DNA from: Syngnathus acus
Taxonomy: Eukaryota; Chordata; Actinopteri; Syngnathiformes; Syngnathidae
Direction of reading: 5' to 3'
NCBI RefSeq assembly: GCF_901709675.1
Contig: NC_051099.1
Coordinates: 7,378,001-7,442,000 of the forward strand
Length of the DNA: 64,000 nucleotides
Part shown: positions 38,524 through 50,800 of the stretch, one piece after another
How positions within the stretch are numbered: position 1 is the first letter of the stretch
Layout: every line of letters begins with the position of its first letter
The notes under the pieces: model-generated
The model's input: the letters and a program-made list of their open reading frames with translations, nothing else
Told to the model about the DNA's origin: nothing
Databases searched by the model: none
Position numbers and translations under genes: made by a program

Positions 38524-38825
38524 ATGTTCGCCAGCCGTGGGGGCACCGGAGGAGGCAAGGGAGGAAAGTACTCTGTGGAGGACCTCTATGGCATCAGCAA
38601 GAAGCCCAAAGCGTCTTCCTCCTCGGGAAGTATCGCGGCCAAAGCCGGCGGATCCCGAAGCGGCAAGACCAGCTCGGAGCAGAAGACCGAGTCCCAGGCC
38701 CTGGCATCTCAGATCCTGGAGGCAGCACACAGGCTGGTGGAGCGACGGCGACTGGAGCTCTTCCTGAGAGAATGCGGCCTCTCGCTGGCCAACTACGAGG
38801 CGGAGCGCTCGGCCATGTCATACAG
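38524..38825 (+). CDS. kcnab3: kcnab3 alternative first exon 1a (Kv-beta1.2-like N-terminus)
   Basis: This exon encodes 100 residues plus two bases and ends ...SAMSYR with an AG|GTGACA donor, in the same phase as exon 1b. The last 27 residues ([20 protein letters not shown]...MSYR) resemble the end of the alternative Kv-beta1.2 N-terminus of KCNAB1 (KFLRVHGISLQETTRAETGMAYR, from memory). The first part is basic and rich in Gly and Ser ([17 protein letters not shown]). ATG context is good (A at -3). It lacks the MQVS..C ball motif, so its product should differ in inactivation or redox behaviour. Expression is not proven. Confidence 0.75.
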
Positions 38826-41800
38826 GTGACAACAACACACACTACTTTTACAATTCAAATAAGATATAGGTATGTAAGACAGTATATACAGTACATTGAA
38901 TTTCATGTGTACCTAATGAAATGGATGAGCTTTGAACGTACATAATTAATACTTCACTGATTTAAATTCTGGAAACCTACAGATGTCGATCAATGTCACC
39001 GCAACCGTTTTTCTACTTTATATGATTAATGCATAGATGCTGCATACATAATTAAGTAGTGATGGAATTGAAGGTTGAAGACATCAGACTCAGTGCTAAC
39101 CCAGAAAGAACTGTCACACACGTTTGATGAAATTTCAAAGCTAAATGAAAGCGTCTTGACGTTTTTGAGCATGGCTTGTGATGGAGCCTGCATGCACCCG
39201 CTAAGACAAAGCCCCCCATACCCAGATTTGGTCTCAAGCTTGACAGGGTGGCATCAGCAGGGGTGGGAGTGGGCTTGGTATTTTGGTTGAGTCATGCTGA
39301 GGGTCAGTGACCCATGTTTTGACAGGCGCTTGTTTGTCTCACTGGCTTGCTTACATCTCCACTTTAAAAGTGTTCAGTGAAGCTATTCTGGGATATGTTT
39401 TTATTTTTTTATTTTACAAAAATAATTCTGACAATGTGATGAAGAGACCTTTACAATATTCTTAATTAGAGATGGTCGCTAGGTGGCAGCATCATCGTGG
39501 CCCCTCCCTGCTTTACAGATTTGCACTTGCGTCACTTGAAAATTAACTCGATGTAAAATAATCCACATAGCTGAGAATATTGACATGTTTACCTGTGACG
39601 TAAAAGAGACACATTAACTTTAGCAGGGGACCTGCTTGACTATAATTTTGGAAACGCACAACCCAACTTTCCCCTTTTCAAAGGTAGCTTCATTGGGAAT
39701 AGATGAACTCATGGTTCAATTTCATGTTCTTTATTCATCTTTGTTTATAATGTGTGATGATGCACATATGACATGTGGGGACTCCTGTATTTTCTCCTAC
39801 TATTTAATCGACAGCAGTTTTCATGAGTGGAAAATTACCAGTTTAACAAAAGTTCCACTCTGCTGCCATATGCAATCTGCTGTGGGACTGCAGAAGGCTC
39901 CAAAGCGAGCTTCCATTTGACATATAAGCAAACTGGCAGAAAATGATGAATGTGTGCAATTTTATTTGCAACCAGGGGTTCTTGTTATTGTTGTGTGCGG
40001 AATTGTGAACACATACCATGTACGTGACTCATCATTTTTAATGTGCTGTGATGATGTAGCATATGAGCATCTGCCTCACACTCAGAGATGATGGTTAAGA
40101 TGTTGCAGTAGAATTGTGATGGCTGCTCATTCAGATAAATGGGTGTGGTGGATAAGATGCGGAGCTGCAGACATGCCTTTAGAGCTTTACGTGTGATGGG
40201 GTTATGTGTACAAATTATTACTTGGTTGTAATTTATTTCCAATTCACCCACAAGGCAACATTGCATAAGCAGCACACACATGATGTGAGGAAATTTGTTC
40301 ACCCGTGTGATGAATGGGAGAGTGTGTGTGAGAGAGCGAGAGAGAGTGAGGATGAGGAGCGACGGGGGGAGAGAGAGAGGGAGAGGTTGCGCCGTGTGTC
40401 ATGAACATTTTGAGGAGCTTCTGGAAAAAGCAAGAAGGGGGGAAAAATCTTTTTCAAAATAATGATGAAGGGAAGACGCTCACGGTGAGCCTTTGCAGTT
40501 GATTTGCAATGCTCAGTGCGTTTTGCTGCGTTCCATTCTGTGCGAGACGAAGAAGCGGGAGAGTCGCGCACGGCTTGCACAGCTGCTGCCGGCATGTTCG
40601 CCGCTGCGCACACTGAAGAAGGTAATTCCAACAAAATACATTTGTGGGATCTGATGTAGCTTCCGTCTGTCGTCTCCTCTTTTTTTCTCCCCCCTTCCAT
40701 CAAACTGACGGTGCGCGGAGATGCTGCACGCATGACGATGATGCACTGAATTTTTGATGTTAAGCCCGTGTTTTGCCACCTTGCGACAAAAAAAGAATAC
40801 GGGAGGAAAATGCTCTGTTTCGACGCCAAGTGTCAGGATGTGTGTGTCATTATTGCGGCACGCCGGAGAGCTCTCCGGCTCAAGGCGAGAACAACTCACT
40901 TCAGCTGAAGAGGAGACATAAGCCCTAGGAGCCTGTGTGTTCATATGCGTGAGCCCCTCTACAAAAGACCCCCCTAAAGCTGCAAGCAAGCTTTCCGTTT
41001 TTTTTTTCTCCAAACGTTGACTGCAGTCCTGATGCATCTTGTGAAAAGTCAGAGAGCCTTCTGCCAGGTTTGCATCAGCAGACAGGAGACAGAGCAGACA
41101 GCGGCTCTGCATGTGTCATGTTAGAGGCTGGACACTTGTCTGCACCCCCTCCCCCTGGAACTCTCAGAGAAAATCTTTAACCTGGGCTCACCGGTGAGAG
41201 ACCCCCTCAGGTGGAGCAACAACAAGCAAGCCCTACTAATTCAATTGGACATTTGTCAAGTGAAAGGTTTGACTCCCAAAGTCATCCCCCGGAAACCAGG
41301 GTCAGGATGCAGGTGTCTTTCGCCTGCACCGAGCACAACCTCAAGAGTCGCAGCGAGGACCGACTTTGTGGCCTTCGCACCGCTCCGCCCCCGGGAGGCA
41401 GCAGCGGAGGAGTAGGAGGAGGTGGCGGCGGAGGAGGTGGCGGCGGTGGAGGTGGTAGTGGCGGAGGAGCAGGTGGAGGAGGTGGTGGAGGAGGAGGGAG
41501 TGGACAAGAACGCAATGGCAACTACACCTCCCAAGGGTCGGTCAAGACCAGGGAGGGCCCAGGGTCACGCCAGGCGCCTCAGGGCCACGCGCACATGAAG
41601 GAGGCCATTGGGCGCCACACTAGTATGAAGTACAGGTGAGTGTGCCACAGGTGGCCCTTGGCAACCCACAAATGCATTTTAATATTTTTTTTCATCTTTA
41701 AGCAAGAGCTATGCTAGAAGGTGACATTGAGGTTGCCAACAAACATTGTGGAACATACTGTGCAGGTTGTCTAGATGTGCATTTAACTCAGCCTCCTCCG

Positions 41801-44800
41801 CATTTGTGTTCTACAGTATGTGTGAAAAAAGCCAAAGACAAAAAAAAACTCTAAGCCCTGCTGGACATGAGCATGTTTATTTAATCCACAAGCAAGCAGT
41901 TTCCCCCCCTACAGATTAATGTTACTGTCAGCCTGAAAGAAATGTTTTTTCACAAATGACCCGCGCCTATCTTGCAGGCTTTAAGAAGCTTTTGTGTGGC
42001 AGGAGGAATAAAAAAAAAAAAAACATTGCAGCACACAACATCAGGTCTGAGTCATGATGTATGAAAACAGAGCAACATCATCTTCTTTTTGGATTTGAGC
42101 TTGTTGAGCTTTAGTTACGGAATACGTTTGGACAAAAGTAATCCCATTTTTACGCACAGCTTCATCTGATCATTGTAGAATCCAATAAGTAGCAAAGTTC
42201 TCATGATCAGTTTCCTTCCTAAACAAGTTGATTGAACCGTTTCCATCCTTTCCTCAGTTTTTTTTTTTTTATTCATGAGGTTTTAAAAGGGGCGGCTCGG
42301 TGGCGCACTGGGTAGCACGTCCGCCTCACAGTTAGGAGGGTGCGGGTTCGATTCCACCTCCGGCCCTCCCTGTGTGGAGTTTGCATGTTCTCCCCGGGCC
42401 CGCGTGGGTTTTCTCCGGGCACTCCGGTTTCCTCCCACATCCCAAAGACATGCTTGGTAGGCCGATTGAAGACTCCAAATTGTCCCTAGGTGTGGGTGCG
42501 AGTGCAAATGGTTGTTTGTCTCTGTGTGCCCTGCGATTGGCTGGCAACCGGTTCAGGGTGTCCCCCGCCTACTGCCCGATGACGGCTGGGATAGGCTCCA
42601 GCACACCCGCGACCCCCGTGGGGACTAAGCGGTTCAGAAAATGGATGGATGGATGGAGGTTTTAAAAGGGGCCCAAAGCACGCAATGAAACCAACATTCA
42701 CACTTCTTGGCCTTGCCACTCTGCCATTCCTGACAAAGTGTCACTAATCGCCAGTGCAGTCGTCGACCCGGCATAAGGCCACCTCCAGTTGCCCATGGCA
42801 ACCCCCCCCCCCCCCCCCCCCGGCATAGCCTTTAGTTTCTCACCAACAGCACAAGCGTTGCTACCGCTGCTGCTTATCAGGCCTACACCGGCCGCAGTCC
42901 GTGCTGTGCATTTTTCATCGCGTAGAAACAAAAATCAAAGCTCAGCTCCTGTCGCCCTTTGTGCTGCTGACTTTGCGTGGCAGAAGTGAGGACTCAGTGA
43001 TACAGATGTGACACGAGTCGCACTTTGCAGATGGCACCTGTCATTCCTCCTGTTTGTTCATGTTGGCTAATCCCAATGGGCCGCCTCATTAACCTGAGGA
43101 GCACTCAGTAATACTGCATCATTCCCTGTTGGAATTCACTTGAATTTGTTGATTTATCATGTCTAGGTAGATTTTGACGACATGATCACCGTGAATAAAA
43201 AACATCACGCATTGAAAGGCTCTTTAGAAGCTGCTTAATTGGATTATAAAGGTGAATTACCAAAAGATTTATTGCACAGTACAGCACAGTCGCTCAGTGT
43301 AAGCCCAAAAGATACTCTGCTTAATAATTTATGTGTACATTTTCTGGAACCAGTTCATTCCAAAATCTCACAGCAGATCTTTATACCTGTAAAAGCTAAG
43401 ATTAGCGACAAATCAAATAGCCCGTCACTAACATCCCATTATGACCTTGGACAATATGACTTAAAATAGCCCTCGCTCTCTCAAATGAGCAGAATACAAA
43501 GTCAGTGATGTATATGCACATTTAATATGAATGAATTATTGTTGTGGTGGAGAAATGAATGGTTGCGACGTGACTGGGTCAGTCCACTCTAGCACAAAAT
43601 GTGCAGGAAACGCTCAGAGAGAGCTAAAGAGCATCAGCGGCCGGAGCTGTGGTGTGAATGCAGCGGAGTGCCACCTAGCAGGATGACACCAACTGGGTGT
43701 TTCCACGGGAACCAGCCCCATATTTTTTGGCTTCACCAGCCACAATCAGACATGAAAAGTCCACTGAGCTGTAGGAACAGTGGAATTTGTCTTTTTTGGC
43801 AACAGTATTAATGCCCAAAATGCTCCATTGTGTATTCGAGTTTTGTTGCCAAATTGAATAACAGAAAGGTTCCTAAGAATTTTTCCACACATTTGGACTT
43901 TGATCAACTTTGCTCCATAGTTCATGCGAGAGCTTCAACGCAAGTCAACATGAACATGTTTTCCGAACTCCGACGTGATCTCGAGCACTCGGAACGCTGG
44001 CTGTGGTTAGACAGAGCAGTGCATTAGCAGCAATTAGCATTGTGATGTGAGTGCTCGCTGCTCTCTCGGAGTGCACTTCAACTGTGCATTTTTAAACGCC
44101 TCGAATCTCAACAGCACGTGAACAAATCATCCAATCTCGACAGCCTTGTCAAAGTTTTTGCGCATACACTATACTTATACTATACTATTTGGTGCCCTGA
44201 CAAAATGGATGAGCTTCATTTTGCTCCTTCAAACTGCTTCAGTTTGTTAATATGACCTCAGCCTAAATTGTATTGGCACATACAGTGGTGCCTTGAAATC
44301 AGAAATAGTTATTTATTGTCATGACTCTGGAGTTTGCATTGTTCCCACTGTGAATGTCCATATGTTGTTTATCAATACGTGGCCTGCGATTGGCCGCTCG
44401 CCCAAAGTCAGCTGGCTCCAGCTCACTTTTGCCCCTAATGAGGACAAACGAGTATAGAAAATGCATGGATAGAATATTTGCAGCATTTTGTTGTTGTGAC
44501 TATGAGTAGCCCAGCTCAAATGCTTTCCATCACACAAAAATGCATCATCTGACATCCTAATGGGCCCAAACATGTGGACAACTGCATTCAATCATGTTAA
44601 ATTCCTTGAGCCGTCCAAGTCTATGAGGTATAGTATTTATGAGGCAGCCAGCCAGGGAAAGTAAGCCGTCATTCAAATATTCCGCTTCATCGCTCATTGT
44701 CCAGACATACGGTCGAGCTAGTTGGCAGGTGGCGCTGACCTTCTCATATAGCATTATAATAAGCTAACTCTGGACCAAAATACAGATTACCACTAAATGC

Positions 44801-47800
44801 ACGCCTCAACTGATTTCGACTTTATCAAGCATATATCTTCAGCCAAAAAAGATCCGTTGGTGGCATATATCACAATTATACGGCACCAGAAATGATATTC
44901 TAACATATATAATGTAACAAATTCACATTAGAGGGTCTTCAAACTACTTTGAAAGCCATTATTATGTTTCTGCCATAGAAATATGTGTGCCTTTGTCCAT
45001 GACTGTCTCCTGGGACCTTTCCAACCATCATAAAATGGTTCACTACTTTAATATCAACTGGAGCTGCTCCACTTCATTACGTGCATTTTAATAGACGGGA
45101 CATGACCACTAATAAAGCTGAATGGGAGAGAGAGAGAAGATTTCTTTTCCATTCAATTCCCTCACAATTTCTCTAATTAGGACAGACCTACATTCTTAAC
45201 TGTTTTAATATACAGTACCCCGAACTAAAGACATTACGCAAAGATTTTTTTTTTTATCGGCTCGCTCCATTAATAATAGCCGACGTGAGAAGTGGAGCAC
45301 TGACAAGAACTACTTCTGTTACACGCAACAGTTTGGGTGAGAAAGACTGTCACTGAAAAAGACTTCCACCAAAACAAATGAATGAAAATATGTGCCAAGA
45401 TGAAAAAGAAAAAAAAATGCAAAGAAATTAATCATGCATTCACTCTGCGAGAAACAGCACCTCAGATTTAAGAATATTAAATAAATAGAATTCCAGCAAG
45501 ATATTTTGCTCTAAGTGCAAATCCAATCGACAACTTTGCCAGAGCGTTTGGGGAACCCTGCTTCGGCTAAACTGTTTACGCAAGTGCATCTATCTTAAGT
45601 GACGTTGCAGAAACTTCTGTATCGGGACAAATTAGTTCTGCCTCTAACCGCGCTGCATTATTTATAGGAGCCAAGAATAAAACACACACAAATAGAAACT
45701 GCAACCACGAGGTAGTTACAGATTGCATTCTCATGGTAACACGGAAATTTGTCGTTGACCAATCAATTGGCTACAGTTCAGTCTTAAAAGTGTTTAAATA
45801 AATACAGGCTCCCTCTTCCGTCACGGTGGAACAACACATGTAGAAAGATGTTACAATATTTTTGAATAGCACTCACTTGCATATATTCTTTATCCTCCTT
45901 TACTACTGCAGTTTACTGAGAAATTCTGACCAGATCCATTATTAGAAAGAATATAAAAATATATTCTGCTGACCTCTTAAAGTCACTAGTTCAAATGAAG
46001 CCATCAAAATCTTGGAAACATATTTCAGATTTTATTTATTTTTGCTCCTCTTATTTATTATGCTATTTGTTTATTTATTATTTATTCATCACTCTTATTT
46101 ATTCATTGTTTGTGCCTTCTTGTTTTTATTTTTTTGTGTTGTTTACTTCTATGTATATTGTGTACTATGTCTTGTCACCATGGGATAGTGGGAACGTAAT
46201 TTCGATTTCTTTGTGTGTCTTGGCATGTAAAGAAATTGACAATAAAGCAGACTTTGACTTTTGACTTTGATATAATTGGAACAATATTATAGTTGAAAAT
46301 ATCATGTCTTGGAAATATGCTTTTTTTGCCAACAGTACAGTATGTGTCCAGACTTTAAAGACACCCTGTAGATTCCTTTCAAGCCCAGTAGCCATGGGGC
46401 ATCATTAAAAACAGTCCATCATCTTGCCACCAATTTGCTTCGGAAAAATGCACACACACTCACATTGACGTGAGTGTTATTAATATCTAAGGTGTGCTTC
46501 CCTGCGGAGAGGAGCCTGCTCAGCATGAGTGTGCCTTCTGAAGACAACTGCATGGAGCAAAGTATCCATCATGCGCTTGCAACCATCTGCATGTATTGTT
46601 TCGCTGCCACCACGGGAGCGAGCTAACCGGAGGTGTCAGCACAGGTTAAAATGCTGACTACACCATGACAGAGCACCCTCCACCATTAATAATGTATCAC
46701 AACATCCCGTCCAATCACCTTGTCTGGGCTTTTGGTGATTTATTGTGTGGCAGAAATGATAACACAGAAGAAACCATGCGGTGCTTTTTGTGAAAGCCAA
46801 AGCAGCATCTGCGTGAGCTGCTCATGAGTGCATTCATGTGGAGCCATGCAGATGTGCGCTTGTGTTTCAGCTTCATTGTCATCAAGCGTGAACGGGCCTG
46901 TCGACGCATCGTGCGGCCGCTCTCGTGCTAGCATGAATGTGTTTTTTACATTTCTCATGAAATGGCATGTCGGCGGACTTTCATCTTAGATTGTGTGTGT
47001 GTGTGTGTGTGTGTGTTTGTGTGTCAGAGGAAAGTGAGGGGCGGGTTGTCAGCGAAAGCCAGGAGTGAGTATGTGCCCCTTTCCGCACTCACTGATAGTA
47101 AATAAGCAGACTGCAGCACTGCAGAGAGCTGTGGAGTTGGGCTCAGTGCGGGAGGGTGCAGATGGAAGAGAAATACTGACTCCATTGACTTTTTTTTTTT
47201 TTAACACTATATAGTATGCTGTATATGTGGCACATATATTTAATGCCAGGATGTTGAATCCATCCATCCATCTTTCACACTCATTAACAAACAGTTTAGA
47301 CGTGATCAGGCTCAGAGGAAGTCCCGTGTGCCTCGTGTACGATATTGCCAGTGTGTTGCTAGTCTCAAAGGAGTCACGCTGTCATTGGTGGGAATCCATG
47401 TTGGAGAGTCGGCCTCGCGTCCCAGCAATCGACTTTATTCGAGCCTACTTGCCTTTCCTTGCATCCTCCTCCCTGCAGCTAAGCAATCCTGACCCTGCTG
47501 GAGAGTGCTATTTTGACAGAGTCTAAACAATAAGCATTTCACACCTACACTGTATGCACACTCACACACACACCCACACAACGGAACACAAACGCTTACA
47601 TGTACAGAAATCTAAAAATAGCTCAGGGGTCAGGCATTAAAAATAGAGCAGAGAAAATAAAAGCAGGGCTCGCTGGGCTGAGTCTAAATGCTCTGACAGA
47701 CTGTCTTTCTGCATTTGGTAATTTGTGGCGGACGCAGGCAGTGTAAATGGTGGTGGGTGGAGGGGGGGACACCGGTAATGAAAAGACAGTGAGCAGCTAG

Positions 47801-50800
47801 TAGCATTGCAGTTCTGATGCTCCTCTCCCACCCTTTTACTTGCCTCTAATTAGGATTTAGGAGAGCACACATGCAGGAGAAGCGGCAGCATCAAACCGTT
47901 TGGTCTGTACGTGCTCCCGCGCTCACAATTGCAGCTCGTTTTTCGCCCTTCAAAACTCAGCCGTCTGGATAATCTAATGTGGCATGTTGGGTAATAAAGC
48001 TCTCCTCAGCTCCTGCTGGTACATTTTCAGCCATTTAGCACTCAGACTCTGGACTTTTGGCTCGGACCACATCTGAGCCCGCTACCCAGCAGCTATTTTG
48101 CTGAAGCGGACCACTACTGTGAGCTGTTAACATATGAACGGCAGAAGGTCAATTGTTCTCGCAACAATTAGACACATTTTAACCACAGGCACATCGAGCA
48201 GTTTGAGTGGGAGCAATAACATGACCTGGCTCGTTTTTTTTTTTTTTATTGCATTGACTGTATTACTATTGATCAATAAATCAATATACATCCCTCAAGT
48301 AATTTGTGCATCATCAACTGGGGAACTGAGAGGCAGCAATAAAATTGACCTCCCTGCTTCAGTATGCTTACTGGGATCACTTCAGGGAAAGGTTACATTT
48401 CCTGAAAATAGGCCTGTACAAAGCGTATCATGATGAGGATTTTTATTTCTGAGCTTGTGTCTTCTCTGTCTCCTCACAGGAACCTCGGGAAGTCCGGCCT
48501 ACGTGTTTCCTGCCTCGGCTTAGGTGAGTTCCCCATATATGAAATATGATCTCATCTTTCTCTCATGACCCCCAATGTAACACACATCCATAACTCTCCT
48601 CTCATCCAGGCACATGGGTGACGTTTGGATCGCAAATATCTGATGTGGTGAGACCTGGCTCACAAGCATCCTTTTTTATTATGATGACCAAATCAATAGC
48701 CACAAATTGTGTATTCTTTTGTCATGTGGTCACGTGTGCATCACATTCCTTTCCTAGTTTCAACCTCTATTTTCTTCCCTCAGATGGCAGAGAACCTGAT
48801 GACCTTAGCGTATGAGAACGGGGTCAACCTATTTGACACCGCAGAGGTTTACGCTTCTGGAAGGTCAGACTTCATATATGATCTAATCTTCCTCTTTGTA
48901 TCATCTCATCTGGAAAATGGAACAATCACAATCATGTTATACAGCTGCGTTTTTCAGTTTGAGTGATTATTATGAAATGAACTAGCCTTAATTTGTTTCT
49001 CCACAGAGCAGAGATCACGCTGGGAAACATTATCAAGAAGAAAGGATGGAGGTCACTTACTATCTTAAACTACTTATTAACCACACTAATGTTGTATTCA
49101 AGGAATAAGATTTGTATTACACTTCACACACCCTAGTATATTGTATGTTGAAATCAGGTCGATTTTAGTCTCACGCAAGTGAACCAGCCCACATCCCAAT
49201 TGCAGGAAAATGACATAAATTCTTCAAAACAAATAATAATTCCTTTTTTTTTTCATAGACGCTCAAGTTTCGTCATTACGACAAAGATCTACTGGGGAGG
49301 CCAGTAAGTATTGAAGTGCTGTTTTGTTCTGCTATTATTTCAAATCAGGATGTTGTTGTTCCCTCACTGGTTGTGCTCAAATTCAGATAATCAGAGTGTA
49401 TTTTTGTTATTTCACAGAGCGGAAACAGAGAGAGGGCTCTCCAGAAAGCACATCATTGAAGGTAAAGCATCACCCCCATTGCTTTTTGGATGAAACTATC
49501 TGGTGCAAATTAGTGACTCAGGGTCAGATGAGGGGGATAAAAGAATACGATGAAGCTCCCATGGAAAATCCACCTCGGGATCATTGTTTTTCCAGCCGCC
49601 GAATCGGCTCACGCAAGCTAATCCTAAAGAAGTCTACTATTGTTTGTTTAGCACGTCCTGTGCAGCATGGCCTTGGGTTGTCCAATTAAAGATGGATTTG
49701 AATGGGCGTCATTGTCATGAGCCTTTTGATTTGAGGCCCTTACGTAACAGGTCAAGTTTGTGCAGCTTTTAACGTTTGCACGGCACGAATGGGACGGAGC
49801 TCATACTTGGGCTTCTAGAGGGCTTCGGGCCTGTCACTAAAATGTGGACAAGAATGATGACACACACGAGGTTGGAACGCAGGATGAACCATGACATTTG
49901 ACAAGAATGAATAACAGACGGTCGACATATCCTTTCTAAAAACAGATTGGTTTCCGACCGGGATTGTTCAAATTGTTTCTGGCTCAGAAGCTGTTTTTCT
50001 TCTTTTCACATGTACGATTGAATTCAAATGTCAAACAAGACTTTTCCTGAAGCGTCATCATGAGTGACATTTATCATTTGTTTTTGTAAAATCATTTGGC
50101 AAGCGCCGCGCAAATTGCTGTAAGACACTCGTGTCCTTTTCGGATGCGCAATACTATTACCGTCTACAAACAACCGAAGCAAAGCATGGTAAAATACTAA
50201 TAAGACAATGTTCAGCAATAGAGAAGTATTCTATTCAAACAAATTCAATATTTATTTTTTACCATATCATGTGATCATATTGTATCAGATGTAGACTTTG
50301 TATAGTTTTGTAATGTAGTTTTCGTTATTCTAATCCATTGTATCATATTGCATTGTATTATATTGTACCTGCTATTGTGTAAGGATGTAAAAATTCATCA
50401 GAAATCTATTAAAAATCGATTTAAACCACGTAAAATATGCATTGATGTAATGAAATTTTCAGGTATTTATTTTTTGTAGTTAGAAAAAATTACTGGTTTT
50501 TTTTGGACAAAATGCAGATGTTAAAATGAAAACATATTTTAGTTAGAAAATTATTTATTTTGCTGAAAATGGAAAAAAATTGAATCGAGTCAAAATTGGG
50601 AACTGAAAATCAAAAATAATCCTTTATGTCTCTTATCCATGGCAGGTTTAAGAGGAAGTTTATCAAGACTCCAACTCGATTATGTGGACATTGTTTTTGC
50701 CAACAGAAATGATGTCAACAGTCCAATGGAAGGTAAGTTCGAATATGCTTAAGATCTGGTTTGGTAATCCGGTTTTCCGTTTGACATTTGAAACTGTTCT

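Larger units (their letters stand above)
41636..48479 (+). other. kcnab3 intron after exon 1b (6.8 kb)
   Basis: The intron holds a full SINE insertion (42287-42655), poly-C (42806-42822), a diverged SINE 3' fragment (44350-44476), a LINE-like 3' tail (46150-46272) and a TG run near 46992-47016. No exon of another gene was recognised on either strand. Confidence 0.6.

Noticed and set aside
42301-42370. tRNA gene suggested by A- and B-box sequences
   Set aside because: The boxes are the head of a SINE; the segment continues into a repeat body and ATGG tail with target-site duplication.
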